Shown piece after piece: positions 18,589 through 26,680 of a stretch of DNA of 64,000 bases. The notes beneath the pieces were generated by a model. It was given only the letters and a program-made list of their open reading frames with translations, did no database searches and was not told where the DNA came from. The stretch comes from Clostridioides difficile CD160 (GTDB lineage: Bacteria; Bacillota; Clostridia; Peptostreptococcales; Peptostreptococcaceae), in the NCBI RefSeq assembly GCF_000449425.2, contig NZ_AVHW01000096.1, forward strand, positions 1 through 64,000, in the 5' to 3' direction. Position 1 is the first letter of the stretch. Each line of letters starts with the position of its first letter. Both the position numbers and the translations under genes were made by a program.

Positions 18589-18610
18589 CTTAATCTATCT
18601 TATTATATTT

Positions 18611-19315
18611 TTAGTCTATCCTATTATCTCTACTTTTTATAAACATCAATTTGCCATTACTTATTCCCCATAACTCATCTGAACATAAAGCAATTCTATC
18701 TAAAGTTGTAGCTATTATCACACATTTATTATCTTTAGATGCTAGTTTGTAAAGTATATCTACCAAGCTTTTTTTGCTTTTATCATCAGTACTTTCTATA
18801 ATATCATCATTTTCTATGATATCATCACAAATTATTAAACTTGGATTATTAGACAATGCTCTAGCAATACAGACTCTCTTCTTATCATAGTTAGATAAAT
18901 CTTTCACTTTACAATTTGCTTTTTCCTTATTAATTCCTACTTTTTGTAGAGTCTTATATACAATTTCATCCTTATTCTTTTCTCTGTTTCCACCAACCAA
19001 CATAGTCATAATAATATTATCTAAAACAGTGGCATCATTTAACAAGTTGTAACCTTTAAATATTGCACCTACATACTTACTTCTATAAATATTTTTATTT
19101 ATATCTTTTAAATCTTCACCATTATATATAATACTTCCACTAGTACAATCATCGAGACCCGATATTGTAGACAATAAAGTACTCTTTCCCGCTCTAGTTT
19201 TTCCTATAATAACATACATTTTTCCAGTTTCAAACTCTGCACTCATATCTTTTAATACAAACTTACTACTGCCCTCATATTTATAATTAACATCAATTAA
19301 TTTAAGTATTGGCAA
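18611..19315 (-). CDS. ABC transporter ATP-binding protein with degenerate catalytic motifs
   Basis: Nucleotide-binding subunit expected to pair with the FtsX-like permease encoded 10 bp upstream. 234 residues. Walker A is intact (GKTRAGKST, 38-46), but the other motifs deviate: Q-loop Gln is Lys87 (AIFKGYNLL), the signature is LSNYDKKR at 140-147 instead of LSGGQ, Walker B ends ICDDI with Asp165 in place of the catalytic Glu, and the H-loop reads TTLD (203-206) where THD is expected. ATP binding therefore looks possible and efficient hydrolysis doubtful. The start is TTG behind GGTGATGGAGA. Last gene of the RR-HK-permease-ATPase cluster. It could be a sensing rather than transporting subunit; that is inference. 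Confidence 0.82.
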   Translation of the reverse strand: MPILKLIDVNYKYEGSSKFVLKDMSAEFETGKMYVIIGKTRAGKSTLLSTISGLDDCTSGSIIYNGEDLKDINKNIYRSKYVGAIFKGYNLLNDATVLDNIIMTMLVGGNREKNKDEIVYKTLQKVGINKEKANCKVKDLSNYDKKRVCIARALSNNPSLIICDDIIENDDIIESTDDKSKKSLVDILYKLASKDNKCVIIATTLDRIALCSDELWGISNGKLMFIKSRDNRID

Positions 19316-19325
19316 TCTCCATCAC

Positions 19326-20687
19326 CTAATTTCTATCATAAATTATTTGTATTGGCTTGTACATAATTGTACTATATATGGATACTATACTAGTCAACAA
19401 TATCAATATAATTGCCATAATAATTATATTAAACATAAATTTTAAAGTTGATTTATCTTTTAAATTTTTCATCTCTTGTTTGCTGTTACTATAATTTATG
19501 TTTATATCTTTATATCCTCCATAATCAAATACAGAGTCATTATATGTTACATTATATTTATACTGATATTCAAAAACATAATTTGATATTGCTTTTTCTG
19601 ATATACTTGCAATTCCTAATCCAAGTATAATACATATCAAAATCATTATGATACTTTCATAAACGAAACTTCTAATTATCTTAAATTTAGACATTCCAAT
19701 TAGCCTCAACACCCCTATATCATATTTTATTTTTTTTATTGATATTACAGAACTTATCATCAATAATATTGAGCCTAACACTAATATTCCAAAAATAGAT
19801 GTAAAAGCTACACTAGACAAGTGTTTTATTGGTGCCATTAATTTATGATACACTGAATCATCTATAGTAACTTTATATATATCACTTAGCCCTTTATTTC
19901 TTAGTTCTTTCTCAAAAACCTTTCTACTATTAGAATCTTTAAGCAAAAAATTAGCACTTGTATAAATCATCTGATTCTCTGGTCTAATCTTTTTTTCAAA
20001 CTCAAGTAAAGTGTTGTATGAGGTTAATATGTTATTGTATATGCTTATATCTTGAGTATTTTCTACTTTATTGCCATATTTTTTCTTATATACACCTACT
20101 ATTTTTAGATTTAACATAGTATTAGCATCATAATCATTTAGCAAAGATATTGTATCTCCAAGCTTAAACTCACTAACACTTAGAAAGTCTTCACTTACTA
20201 TACATTCATTATCTTTTTCAAATAATCTCCCTCTACTCATATCTAAATTATAATATTTAAGATTTATATTTTTATCTGTAAATCCCATAACCACAAAATT
20301 TGTGCCTATATCACCATATACAAGATTTTTATCATTACTAACTACAGTTTTTTTATTATTATCAAGATACAAAACAATATTTCCTATAAGTGACATTTTT
20401 CTTACATATTTTGATTTTGAAAAGTTTAAATAGTCATCTAAATTTAAAACACTATATCCTCTCAAAGATTCTATTGAATCATTTTGGCCAATCTTTTTTT
20501 CATTAATTTTAATACTTACCTTTGACTCAAGTTTTTTCTCATATTTTTGATTTATAATAGATGCACTTAAATTTATTATTGAGAAAATAGCAATTGATAA
20601 AACCATTAATAACATAATAACTATACTAAATGAACTATGAATTTTATTTCTAATCAAATTTTTAATTGCATTATTTAAAATATACAC
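19326..20687 (-). CDS. FtsX/MacB-type ABC transporter permease
   Basis: Membrane subunit with one N-terminal helix (about 15-42), a large external domain (about 45-285) and three C-terminal helices (about 288-318, 335-360, 410-440), the MacB/FtsX topology with 453 residues. The segment IGVLRLIGMSKFKIIRSFVYES is the typical cytoplasmic coupling region. GTG start eight bases after AGGAG. It precedes the degenerate ATPase gene by 10 bp and follows the histidine kinase gene by 63 bp. Extracellular-loop proteins of this type often act in antimicrobial peptide defence or cell-wall signalling; the substrate is unknown. Confidence 0.82.
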   Translation of the reverse strand: MYILNNAIKNLIRNKIHSSFSIVIMLLMVLSIAIFSIINLSASIINQKYEKKLESKVSIKINEKKIGQNDSIESLRGYSVLNLDDYLNFSKSKYVRKMSLIGNIVLYLDNNKKTVVSNDKNLVYGDIGTNFVVMGFTDKNINLKYYNLDMSRGRLFEKDNECIVSEDFLSVSEFKLGDTISLLNDYDANTMLNLKIVGVYKKKYGNKVENTQDISIYNNILTSYNTLLEFEKKIRPENQMIYTSANFLLKDSNSRKVFEKELRNKGLSDIYKVTIDDSVYHKLMAPIKHLSSVAFTSIFGILVLGSILLMISSVISIKKIKYDIGVLRLIGMSKFKIIRSFVYESIIMILICIILGLGIASISEKAISNYVFEYQYKYNVTYNDSVFDYGGYKDININYSNSKQEMKNLKDKSTLKFMFNIIIMAIILILLTSIVSIYSTIMYKPIQIIYDRN

Positions 20688-20750
20688 TTTATATCTCCTC
20701 TTATCAATTGAATACTATGTTATCGATATTATTAGAACTCTTATTAATTA

Positions 20751-21797
20751 TTACTTATATTCTTTAAACACTAAATAAAAAGTTGAACCTTTATTTTCTT
20801 CACTTTCAACCCATACAAAACCATTACATAAATTACATACATGCTTTACTAAACTAAGACCTATACCATACCCGTCCTTATTTAATTCATTTATTCTATA
20901 CCTATCATAAAATATTTTATCTATATGATGCTTATTCATTCCAATGCCATTATCTTTTACCAATACAATAACACTTCCCTTTTGATTTTTTACACTTACA
21001 TATATATCTTTACCTTCACCATATTTTATTGCATTATCTAAAAGATTGGATACACCTCTATAAATCCACTTTTCTTTTCCATAGATACTCATATTTTCAT
21101 CTTCATCAAAATCAAAGTTCAAATTGCTATACACTTTAGAATAATTATCACACACTTGTGCACATATTAAAGCTATATCAACCTCATACATATCCTCATT
21201 ATTTTTTATATCACTTATTGCAAGTACATCTTCTACACTATTTGAAACTTTATCAAGAGTATTTAATAATTCATTATTTCCATCAAGTTCTAAACTTGTT
21301 TTCAATATAGATATAGCGTTTTTTTGTTCATGTGATAAATATGAATTCAATCTTTTATAGTCCTCAATATGAGAATCAAATTTATTTTTTAAGTCTTTAT
21401 ACACTCTAGACATAATAGGGTCTATGCTCAATATTTCGTCCTCATCTTCAATGTTATTTATATTATTTAATATTTCTATTCTTTCTTTAAACTCCAATCT
21501 ATTTAGTATCGATAAAAGTATGAAATTAGATGTCACTATAAAAGCAAAAAATAATATTATAACTACATTAAAATTATTCTTAAGTATAAGATCATAATTA
21601 GTTATTACTCCTTTATCTATATCATGTACATTGTCTGGCATCATTTCGCCCTTATATGGAGTTAAATCTCTAGAAATTAAATTCTTATCTATATCAGATA
21701 TGTTTATAATATATTTTAGACCTATTGCAAAAATTATAAAAACTATAACAGAATATAAAATTAACACTATAGTCTTTTTATTCTTTAATCCTTGCAT
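20751..21797 (-). CDS. Sensor histidine kinase
   Basis: Membrane sensor kinase of 348 residues with two membrane helices (about 9-31 and 75-98) flanking a short external loop of about 40 residues. The dimerisation/phosphoacceptor box is unusual, YLSHEQKNAISIL with His156 in place of the common SHELRTPL. The ATPase domain shows the N box LLDNAIKYGEG, then VKDNGIGMNKHHIDKIF and GYGIGLSLVK. The start overlaps the response regulator gene by 13 bases. It probably senses the state of the neighbouring ABC permease. Confidence 0.88.
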   Translation of the reverse strand: MQGLKNKKTIVLILYSVIVFIIFAIGLKYIINISDIDKNLISRDLTPYKGEMMPDNVHDIDKGVITNYDLILKNNFNVVIILFFAFIVTSNFILLSILNRLEFKERIEILNNINNIEDEDEILSIDPIMSRVYKDLKNKFDSHIEDYKRLNSYLSHEQKNAISILKTSLELDGNNELLNTLDKVSNSVEDVLAISDIKNNEDMYEVDIALICAQVCDNYSKVYSNLNFDFDEDENMSIYGKEKWIYRGVSNLLDNAIKYGEGKDIYVSVKNQKGSVIVLVKDNGIGMNKHHIDKIFYDRYRINELNKDGYGIGLSLVKHVCNLCNGFVWVESEENKGSTFYLVFKEYK

Positions 21798-22456
21798 ATA
21801 GAATATCCTATCCCTCTAGTAGTTATTATTATCTCTTTACCTGCCACTTCTTTTAATTTCTTTTTTAATCTAGCTATATGTACCCTTAGTACAGATGATA
21901 AAGGGTCAAAATATTCATCATAAACGTGTTCTGATATATCTATACCTGACACAATATTTGGATATCTACTTGCAATATATTCTGCTATATCAAATTCTTT
22001 GCTTCCCAGACTTACTTCTTTATCATATACATATACTTTTCTCGATGCTGGATTTATTGTAATGGGTCCTGCTTTTATATCTGGGTTTGTCCTACCATAA
22101 AATCTTCTTATAACTGCTTGTATCCTAGCTCTTAATTCTATAATTTGAAATGGCTTTACTATATAATCATCAGCTCCTAAATCAAGCCCCTTTGCCAACT
22201 CATTTACTCCATCTCTTGCTGTTACAATTATTATAGGTATCTCTAGATTATTACTTCTAAAAAATTCTAATATCTCTATTCCATCTTTATCAGGTAAGTT
22301 TAAATCTAATAATATAGCATCATAATCATTTATAAATGCTTTTTCTTCTCCATCTAATCCACAATTTGCTATATCTACTACAAGTCCTTCATTTTCCAAG
22401 CCTGACTTTATATTATAAGAAAGTTCCTTATTATCCTCTATTATTAATACTCTCAC
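21785..22456 (-). CDS. OmpR-family response regulator
   Basis: Two-domain regulator, 223 residues: receiver domain (about 1-115) with the phosphorylated Asp in AILLDLNLPDKDG and the switch Lys in DDYIVKPF, then an OmpR-type winged helix (about 125-220, ending IITTRGIGYSICKD). I use the GTG start at 22456 (VRVLIIEDN), seven bases after AGGAGA, rather than a farther upstream ATG that would add a non-family 24-residue extension. First gene of the RR-HK-permease-ATPase cluster. Direct repeats upstream of its promoter suggest autoregulation. Confidence 0.9.
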   Translation of the reverse strand: MRVLIIEDNKELSYNIKSGLENEGLVVDIANCGLDGEEKAFINDYDAILLDLNLPDKDGIEILEFFRSNNLEIPIIIVTARDGVNELAKGLDLGADDYIVKPFQIIELRARIQAVIRRFYGRTNPDIKAGPITINPASRKVYVYDKEVSLGSKEFDIAEYIASRYPNIVSGIDISEHVYDEYFDPLSSVLRVHIARLKKKLKEVAGKEIIITTRGIGYSICKD

Positions 22457-22799
22457 ATAATCATCTCCTAAATAAAATATCAATCTATTTATTATATATA
22501 ATGAATGTTTATTGAATGTTAACTTCACCTTATAACTATTTATATTTTAAACAAAACTCAACCTTATTATTATTCAAATATTTGCACGTGTCAAATTTGA
22601 GTCAATCCAATCTTTTAATGTTTCTAGTAATGGATTTAATAATCTATCTACAAATATTAATAAATTCAATAAATAACTTAACAAGAGCTAATTAACAAAA
22701 CCCTTTCTAAAAACATAACATATATTAAACAAGCTCTTGATTAAAACTTGAACTTGTTTAATAAAAAATACAATAGTTTGTTAGATAAGGGGTTTTTTT
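22457..22799. other. Divergent intergenic region between response regulator and aminotransferase genes
   Basis: Contains the direct repeats at 22502-22520 with a -10-like box, and two mutually exclusive hairpin possibilities at 22684-22760 on the plus strand. No convincing gene. A short open frame on the minus strand (about 22576-22689) has no ribosome site. Confidence 0.6.
22491..22520 (-). promoter_or_regulatory. Possible response-regulator binding site and -10 box
   Basis: Two identical octamers AACATTCA on the minus strand (22520-22513 and 22509-22502) lie 11 bp apart, the spacing of OmpR-type half-sites. TATAAT follows at 22496-22491, about 35 bases before the regulator start. The match is by pattern only. 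Confidence 0.5.
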
Positions 22800-24074
22800 A
22801 TGCCATTCATGGATTTATCTGAATACATTGAAGGTGCAAATCTTAAAGTTAAAACTAAGAGTAGTGAAACTGTTAAAAGGATATATTTTAACAATTCTGC
22901 TACTCCATTAGTTCTAAAAAACGTAGTGGATAATTTAAATTGCGAGATTCCGTGGCTTACTTATATTAATGCTCCAGGAATAATCTCAGAAAAAAATACT
23001 TTAGAATATGAGAATGTACGATATACCATTCTAAAACTCATTGATGGAGATAAAGAAAAAGACTCTGTTATTTATGTCAAAAATGCTACAGAAGGAATAA
23101 ACTTATTAGCGGAATTTTTTAAGAATGAAAGTCCAAATAAACTTGTTATTACTACAGCAATGGAACATATGGCTAATTACCTGCCTTTTAAAGTTAATTT
23201 TCCTACAAAAGTTGTTGGAATTACAGAAAAAGGAGAACTTGATTTATGCCAATTAGAGAATATACTTAGAAATAATGCTGGGAATATATCTCTGGTTACG
23301 GTTACAGGTGCTAGTAATGTTACAGGTATAACCACTCCTATATATGAAATAGCAAGAATGGCTCATAAATACGGTGCAAAGATATTAGTGGATATTGTTC
23401 AAGTAATTCAGCATAAACCTTTTTCAATGATGCCACATGAATGTGCTGAGCATATAGACTTTATTGTTTTTAGTGGACATAAATGCTATTCCCCATTAAA
23501 TGGTGGGGCTCTAGTAGGTCCTAAAGCATTCTTTGAAAAATTTACTCCTGTATTATATGGTTCAGGTTCTACAAAATTTGTAACCGATGACAAAATAATA
23601 TATGCAAATATACCTCAACGTTTTGAAGCAGGATATCCAGAGTATTTTGGAACTCTTGCAATGGGAAAAGCACTAAACACTTTAAACAAAATTGGTTTAA
23701 ACAGAATTTCAGAATATGAAAGAGAATTATTTTTATATGCTAAAGAGGAAATGAAGAAAATACCTAATGTGATAATATATGGAGATAAGTCAAACAATGT
23801 AATTATCCCAAATATATCTTTTAATATAAGTAATATGTACTATAAGGATGTAGCAAAATATTTGGTTGATAACTTTGGAATAGAAACTGGAGCTGGAGTA
23901 GTAGGTGCAGATATTTATGTACAAAAACTGTTAGGTATAAGTCCAAAAGAGGCATATATTAGATTTATGAGGGAAAGTCCTGTAGGGCTTGTTAGAATAA
24001 GTTTAGGAATGTACAATACTTTTGATGAGATAGATAAATTTATATATGCTCTTAAAACTTTGGCTTTTAAATAA
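22800..24074 (+). CDS. Class V aminotransferase (cysteine desulfurase-like)
   Basis: Cytoplasmic PLP enzyme of 424 residues in the class V aminotransferase/cysteine desulfurase family. Visible: IYFNNSATPLVLKNV near 29, TTAMEHMANYLPF near 121, LVDIVQVIQHKPF near 198, and the PLP lysine in FSGHKCYSPLNGG near 226. The usual acceptor cysteine loop of NifS/IscS is not evident; the corresponding region (ETGAGVVGADIYVQKLLG, about 362-379) has none. It may therefore be an aminotransferase or selenocysteine lyase-like enzyme and not a sulfur donor. ATG start behind AAGGGG. It is monocistronic, with a terminator shared with trxB. Confidence 0.8.
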   Translation: MPFMDLSEYIEGANLKVKTKSSETVKRIYFNNSATPLVLKNVVDNLNCEIPWLTYINAPGIISEKNTLEYENVRYTILKLIDGDKEKDSVIYVKNATEGINLLAEFFKNESPNKLVITTAMEHMANYLPFKVNFPTKVVGITEKGELDLCQLENILRNNAGNISLVTVTGASNVTGITTPIYEIARMAHKYGAKILVDIVQVIQHKPFSMMPHECAEHIDFIVFSGHKCYSPLNGGALVGPKAFFEKFTPVLYGSGSTKFVTDDKIIYANIPQRFEAGYPEYFGTLAMGKALNTLNKIGLNRISEYERELFLYAKEEMKKIPNVIIYGDKSNNVIIPNISFNISNMYYKDVAKYLVDNFGIETGAGVVGADIYVQKLLGISPKEAYIRFMRESPVGLVRISLGMYNTFDEIDKFIYALKTLAFK

Positions 24075-24170
24075 GTTTTTTCTATTCTTTTTCAGCAATA
24101 GATAAAAATTAACTCTATCAAAATATTTTTAATCATCAAAAGAAATACATTTTTATACACAACTTATATA

Positions 24171-24228
24171 AGATTTAATGTAAAAAGGTGAATTCATATA
24201 ATAGAATTCACCTTTTTACATTAAATCT
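24171..24228. terminator. Bidirectional terminator with 25-bp perfect stem
   Basis: Arms 24171-24195 and 24204-24228 are perfect inverted repeats of 25 bp with an eight-base loop. They lie between convergent genes ending at 24074 (+) and 24306 (-); T-rich sequence follows on the plus strand. Confidence 0.8.
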
Positions 24229-24305
24229 TTATTTTCAAATAACATTTCTTAATGTTGGGGAGATGTATTAAAAAAATAATACCTTAGGTTTTTATTAATT
24301 TTTAT

Positions 24306-25190
24306 CTAATAAGTATTAACAAGCATTGATTTATTTATCTTCTGCTTATCTAGATAAGAAATTGCACTAGATACAGCTGTCTGACCTTGACCTGCTGATT
24401 TTAAATATTGATATGGTTTCCCAGCACAGTCCCCTGCCACATATAAACCTTCAATATTTGTATTCATGTTTTTATCTGATTTTATATGAGAATCTTCTAC
24501 TTCTAATCCTGGAACCATATATTTTGGTGATACACTATCTTTTATGATAAATATACCATCTATATCCAACTCACTTTTTCTCAATACTAATTTATTGACT
24601 AGTTTTCCACCTTTTATTTCTAAGGGTCTATCATCTATTATGTTTATACTACTATTGATTTTATTTTCTAATTTATACATAGGTATATAGTAAACACTAC
24701 TTGCTATTTCACTTAAAAAATTTGCTTCTTCTTCAGCTTCATGATTGTATCCTATTATAGCCACTTTTTTATCTCTATATAACATTGCATCACATGTTGC
24801 ACAATATCCTACCCCTTTTCCAAGATATTCTTCTTCTCCATTTATCATTTTTCCATATTCAATACCTGTAGCTAATACAACCGTAGTTGATTCATATGTA
24901 TCGTTTCCAGAAACTAATGTAAAATATTCACCCATACTATATACATTATTAATTCTTTTTTGAGTTATCTCTATTCCCATATCATCTATGTGCTTTTTAA
25001 ATTTATCTTTAAGTTCTAAGCCACTTATATTACCAATTCCTAAATAATTTTCTATAGAAGGCGCTTTAATAAGCTTTTGACTTATATCTTCAGTTCCAAA
25101 TAAAATTATATTTTTATTTCTAATTTTAGCATTTATAGCAGCTGCAAGTCCTGCTGGACCGCTTCCTATTATCGCAATATCATATCTCAT
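24306..25190 (-). CDS. trxB: Thioredoxin reductase (FAD/NAD(P)-dependent)
   Basis: Flavoenzyme that passes electrons from NAD(P)H or another donor to thioredoxin. 294 residues: N-terminal FAD motif GSGPAGLAAA near 9-18, redox-active CATCD near 130, second nucleotide-binding stretch KVAIIGYNHEAEEEA near 148 and the C-terminal FAD segment GLYVAGDCAGKPYQYLKSAG near 245-265. The second motif reads GYNHEAEE where NADPH-dependent enzymes have GGGDSAxEE, so the electron donor may differ (a ferredoxin- or flavin-linked type is possible). ATG start behind AGGTGAAA. It has its own promoter carrying a motif also found ahead of trxA. Confidence 0.9.
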   Translation of the reverse strand: MRYDIAIIGSGPAGLAAAINAKIRNKNIILFGTEDISQKLIKAPSIENYLGIGNISGLELKDKFKKHIDDMGIEITQKRINNVYSMGEYFTLVSGNDTYESTTVVLATGIEYGKMINGEEEYLGKGVGYCATCDAMLYRDKKVAIIGYNHEAEEEANFLSEIASSVYYIPMYKLENKINSSINIIDDRPLEIKGGKLVNKLVLRKSELDIDGIFIIKDSVSPKYMVPGLEVEDSHIKSDKNMNTNIEGLYVAGDCAGKPYQYLKSAGQGQTAVSSAISYLDKQKINKSMLVNTY

Positions 25191-25236
25191 AGTTTCACCT
25201 ATTTTTTATAACCTTTCATTTTTCTTTTATATAAAT

Positions 25237-25284
25237 ACTATATCAACAGATGATATCATTGCCAATTAGGCACTTATTTGTAAC
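25237..25284 (-). promoter_or_regulatory. trxB promoter with motif shared with trxA
   Basis: Minus strand: motif from 25284 (GTTACAAATAAGTGCC...) running into -35 TTGGCA (25265-25260), 17-base spacer, -10 TATAGT (25242-25237). The motif matches 20 of 22 bases with the trxA copy and has the same phase to the -35. Confidence 0.75.
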
Positions 25285-25302
25285 CGCTTTAAGATTTATA
25301 CT

Positions 25303-25343
25303 ATATAAACAAAAAAACTCACTATAATGAGTTTTTTGTTTAT
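25303..25343 (-). terminator. Terminator of trxA
   Basis: Stem of about 17 bp (ATAAACAAAAAACTCA and complement) with a short loop, about 20 bases after the trxA stop. It separates trxA from trxB, which is transcribed in the same direction. Confidence 0.8.
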
Positions 25344-25361
25344 ATATATGAATTATTTTAA

Positions 25362-25679
25362 TTACATATATGATTCAACTTTACTTTTTAAATTATCTTT
25401 AGGTATAAAACCTATTAATCTATCTACAGGCTTCCCATCTTTAAATATTATTACAGTTGGTACTGTAGATACTTCAAATTTTTGAGCTAATTCCATACTT
25501 TGGTCTATATCCACTTTTAGAAAATCTGTTTTTTCAGCCATCTCATTTCCTAATGCTTCATATACTGGTGATAACATTTTACAAGGTCCACACCAAGTTG
25601 CGAAGAAATCTACAACTACTAATCCATCTTTATTTTCTACTTCGTTTATAAATTCATTGTTATTTATTATTTTTGACAT
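25362..25679 (-). CDS. trxA: Thioredoxin
   Basis: Small cytoplasmic dithiol reductant, 105 residues, typical length. The active site WCGPC is at about 29-33 (FFATWCGPCKMLSPV), and the cis-proline stretch STVPTVIIFKDGKP is near 72. It would be the substrate of the reductase encoded just downstream. ATG start behind AAAGGAG. Both genes run in the same direction but are separated by a terminator and each has its own promoter with a common upstream motif, so they are co-regulated rather than cotranscribed. Confidence 0.95.
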   Translation of the reverse strand: MSKIINNNEFINEVENKDGLVVVDFFATWCGPCKMLSPVYEALGNEMAEKTDFLKVDIDQSMELAQKFEVSTVPTVIIFKDGKPVDRLIGFIPKDNLKSKVESYM

Positions 25680-25712
25680 AATATATATCTCCTTTATTGT
25701 TTTCTTGATATT

Positions 25713-25760
25713 AATATACTACGACCCATGTAACAGTGCAATTAGTCACTTTTTTGTAAC
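25713..25760 (-). promoter_or_regulatory. trxA promoter with motif shared with trxB
   Basis: Minus strand: motif from 25760 (GTTACAAAAAAGTGACTAAT) ends in -35 TTGCAC (25741-25736), 17-base spacer, -10 TATATT (25718-25713). The part TAGTTAC-N6-GTGACTA is a near-perfect inverted repeat. Confidence 0.75.
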
Positions 25761-25933
25761 TACTCATTTTTAATAACTTTAATCTCATGCTAAGTATGAT
25801 TATGAGGTTACATATCTATACTATATATTTTTACTTTCTGCTTAATTATAGTTGACATTTCACTATTTAGGTTATAAAATTAAATTAATAACTACCTATG
25901 TAGTTACTAAACTTTTATAAAAGGAGTTTACCT

Positions 25934-26680
25934 ATGGATGATATAGTTAATGAATTACAAAATATAGGATTTACAAAATATGAATCTCAAATATACATAG
26001 CATTATTAAAAGAAAATCCTTTAACAGGATACGAGATAAGCAAATTATCAGGTGTCCCACAATCAAAAGTATATGAAAACATAACAAAACTAATAAACAA
26101 TAATATAATTGTCAATGTTGGAACTGACCCTATTAAATATGTACCTATAAATCCTAGCGAATTATTAAAAAATAAAAAAGAAGAATTTAATAATTCTATA
26201 GATAAGCTAAACGACAACTTACAGGTATTAAATAAAGGTAAAAGTATAGAATATGTTTTAAATATAAAAGATAATAAAAATATCTTAAAAAAGGCAATAG
26301 AAATGATAAATAATGCAAAACAAGAAATTATACTTTCTTGCCCTTATGAAGAAATTCTTGAACTAAAAAATGACCTTCTAATTGCTTGTAAAAAAAATAT
26401 TAATGTTGAAATACTTCTTTCAGAAAATAAAAAACTAGAAGGCCTAAGTAATATTCATATCCATGGAGGAAATGATACTACACTTGAAAATAAAAAGCTT
26501 TACAGAGGAATTATTTTAATTGTAGATAACAATGAAATACTGACAGGAAACTTATCTAAAGGAAGTGAAGCTATTTCAATCTGGACAAGAAACTCTAATA
26601 TTTTATATATTGGAGATCAATACATAAAACATGAAATTTATATTTCAGAAAAAACAAAAGGAGGTTTTAAGAATGAATAA
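25934..26680 (+). CDS. TrmB-family transcriptional regulator
   Basis: DNA-binding regulator of 248 residues. An N-terminal winged helix (about 1-75, with LQNIGFTKYESQIYIALLK and GVPQSKVYENITKL) is followed by a coiled linker and a C-terminal phospholipase D-like sensor region (about 110-245), the usual TrmB layout for sugar or metabolite sensing. ATG start behind AAAAGGAG. Its end overlaps the start of the PhzF gene by eight bases, so it is cotranscribed with it and probably controls it. The effector is unknown. Confidence 0.85.
   Translation: MDDIVNELQNIGFTKYESQIYIALLKENPLTGYEISKLSGVPQSKVYENITKLINNNIIVNVGTDPIKYVPINPSELLKNKKEEFNNSIDKLNDNLQVLNKGKSIEYVLNIKDNKNILKKAIEMINNAKQEIILSCPYEEILELKNDLLIACKKNINVEILLSENKKLEGLSNIHIHGGNDTTLENKKLYRGIILIVDNNEILTGNLSKGSEAISIWTRNSNILYIGDQYIKHEIYISEKTKGGFKNE

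Larger units (their letters stand above)
17710..18610. other. Long AT-rich intergenic region
   Basis: No coding sequence recognised. The part 17760-18360 is almost pure A/T with no structure I can name beyond the probable licT promoter region. The right part holds the C-rich hairpin at 18363-18454 and the terminator at 18551-18588. Confidence 0.65.

Noticed and set aside
22576..22689. Short minus-strand frame of about 37 codons resembling an AraC-type helix or an amphipathic peptide (DWIDSNL)
   Set aside because: No ribosome site and only CTC/TTG as possible starts; too short to support.
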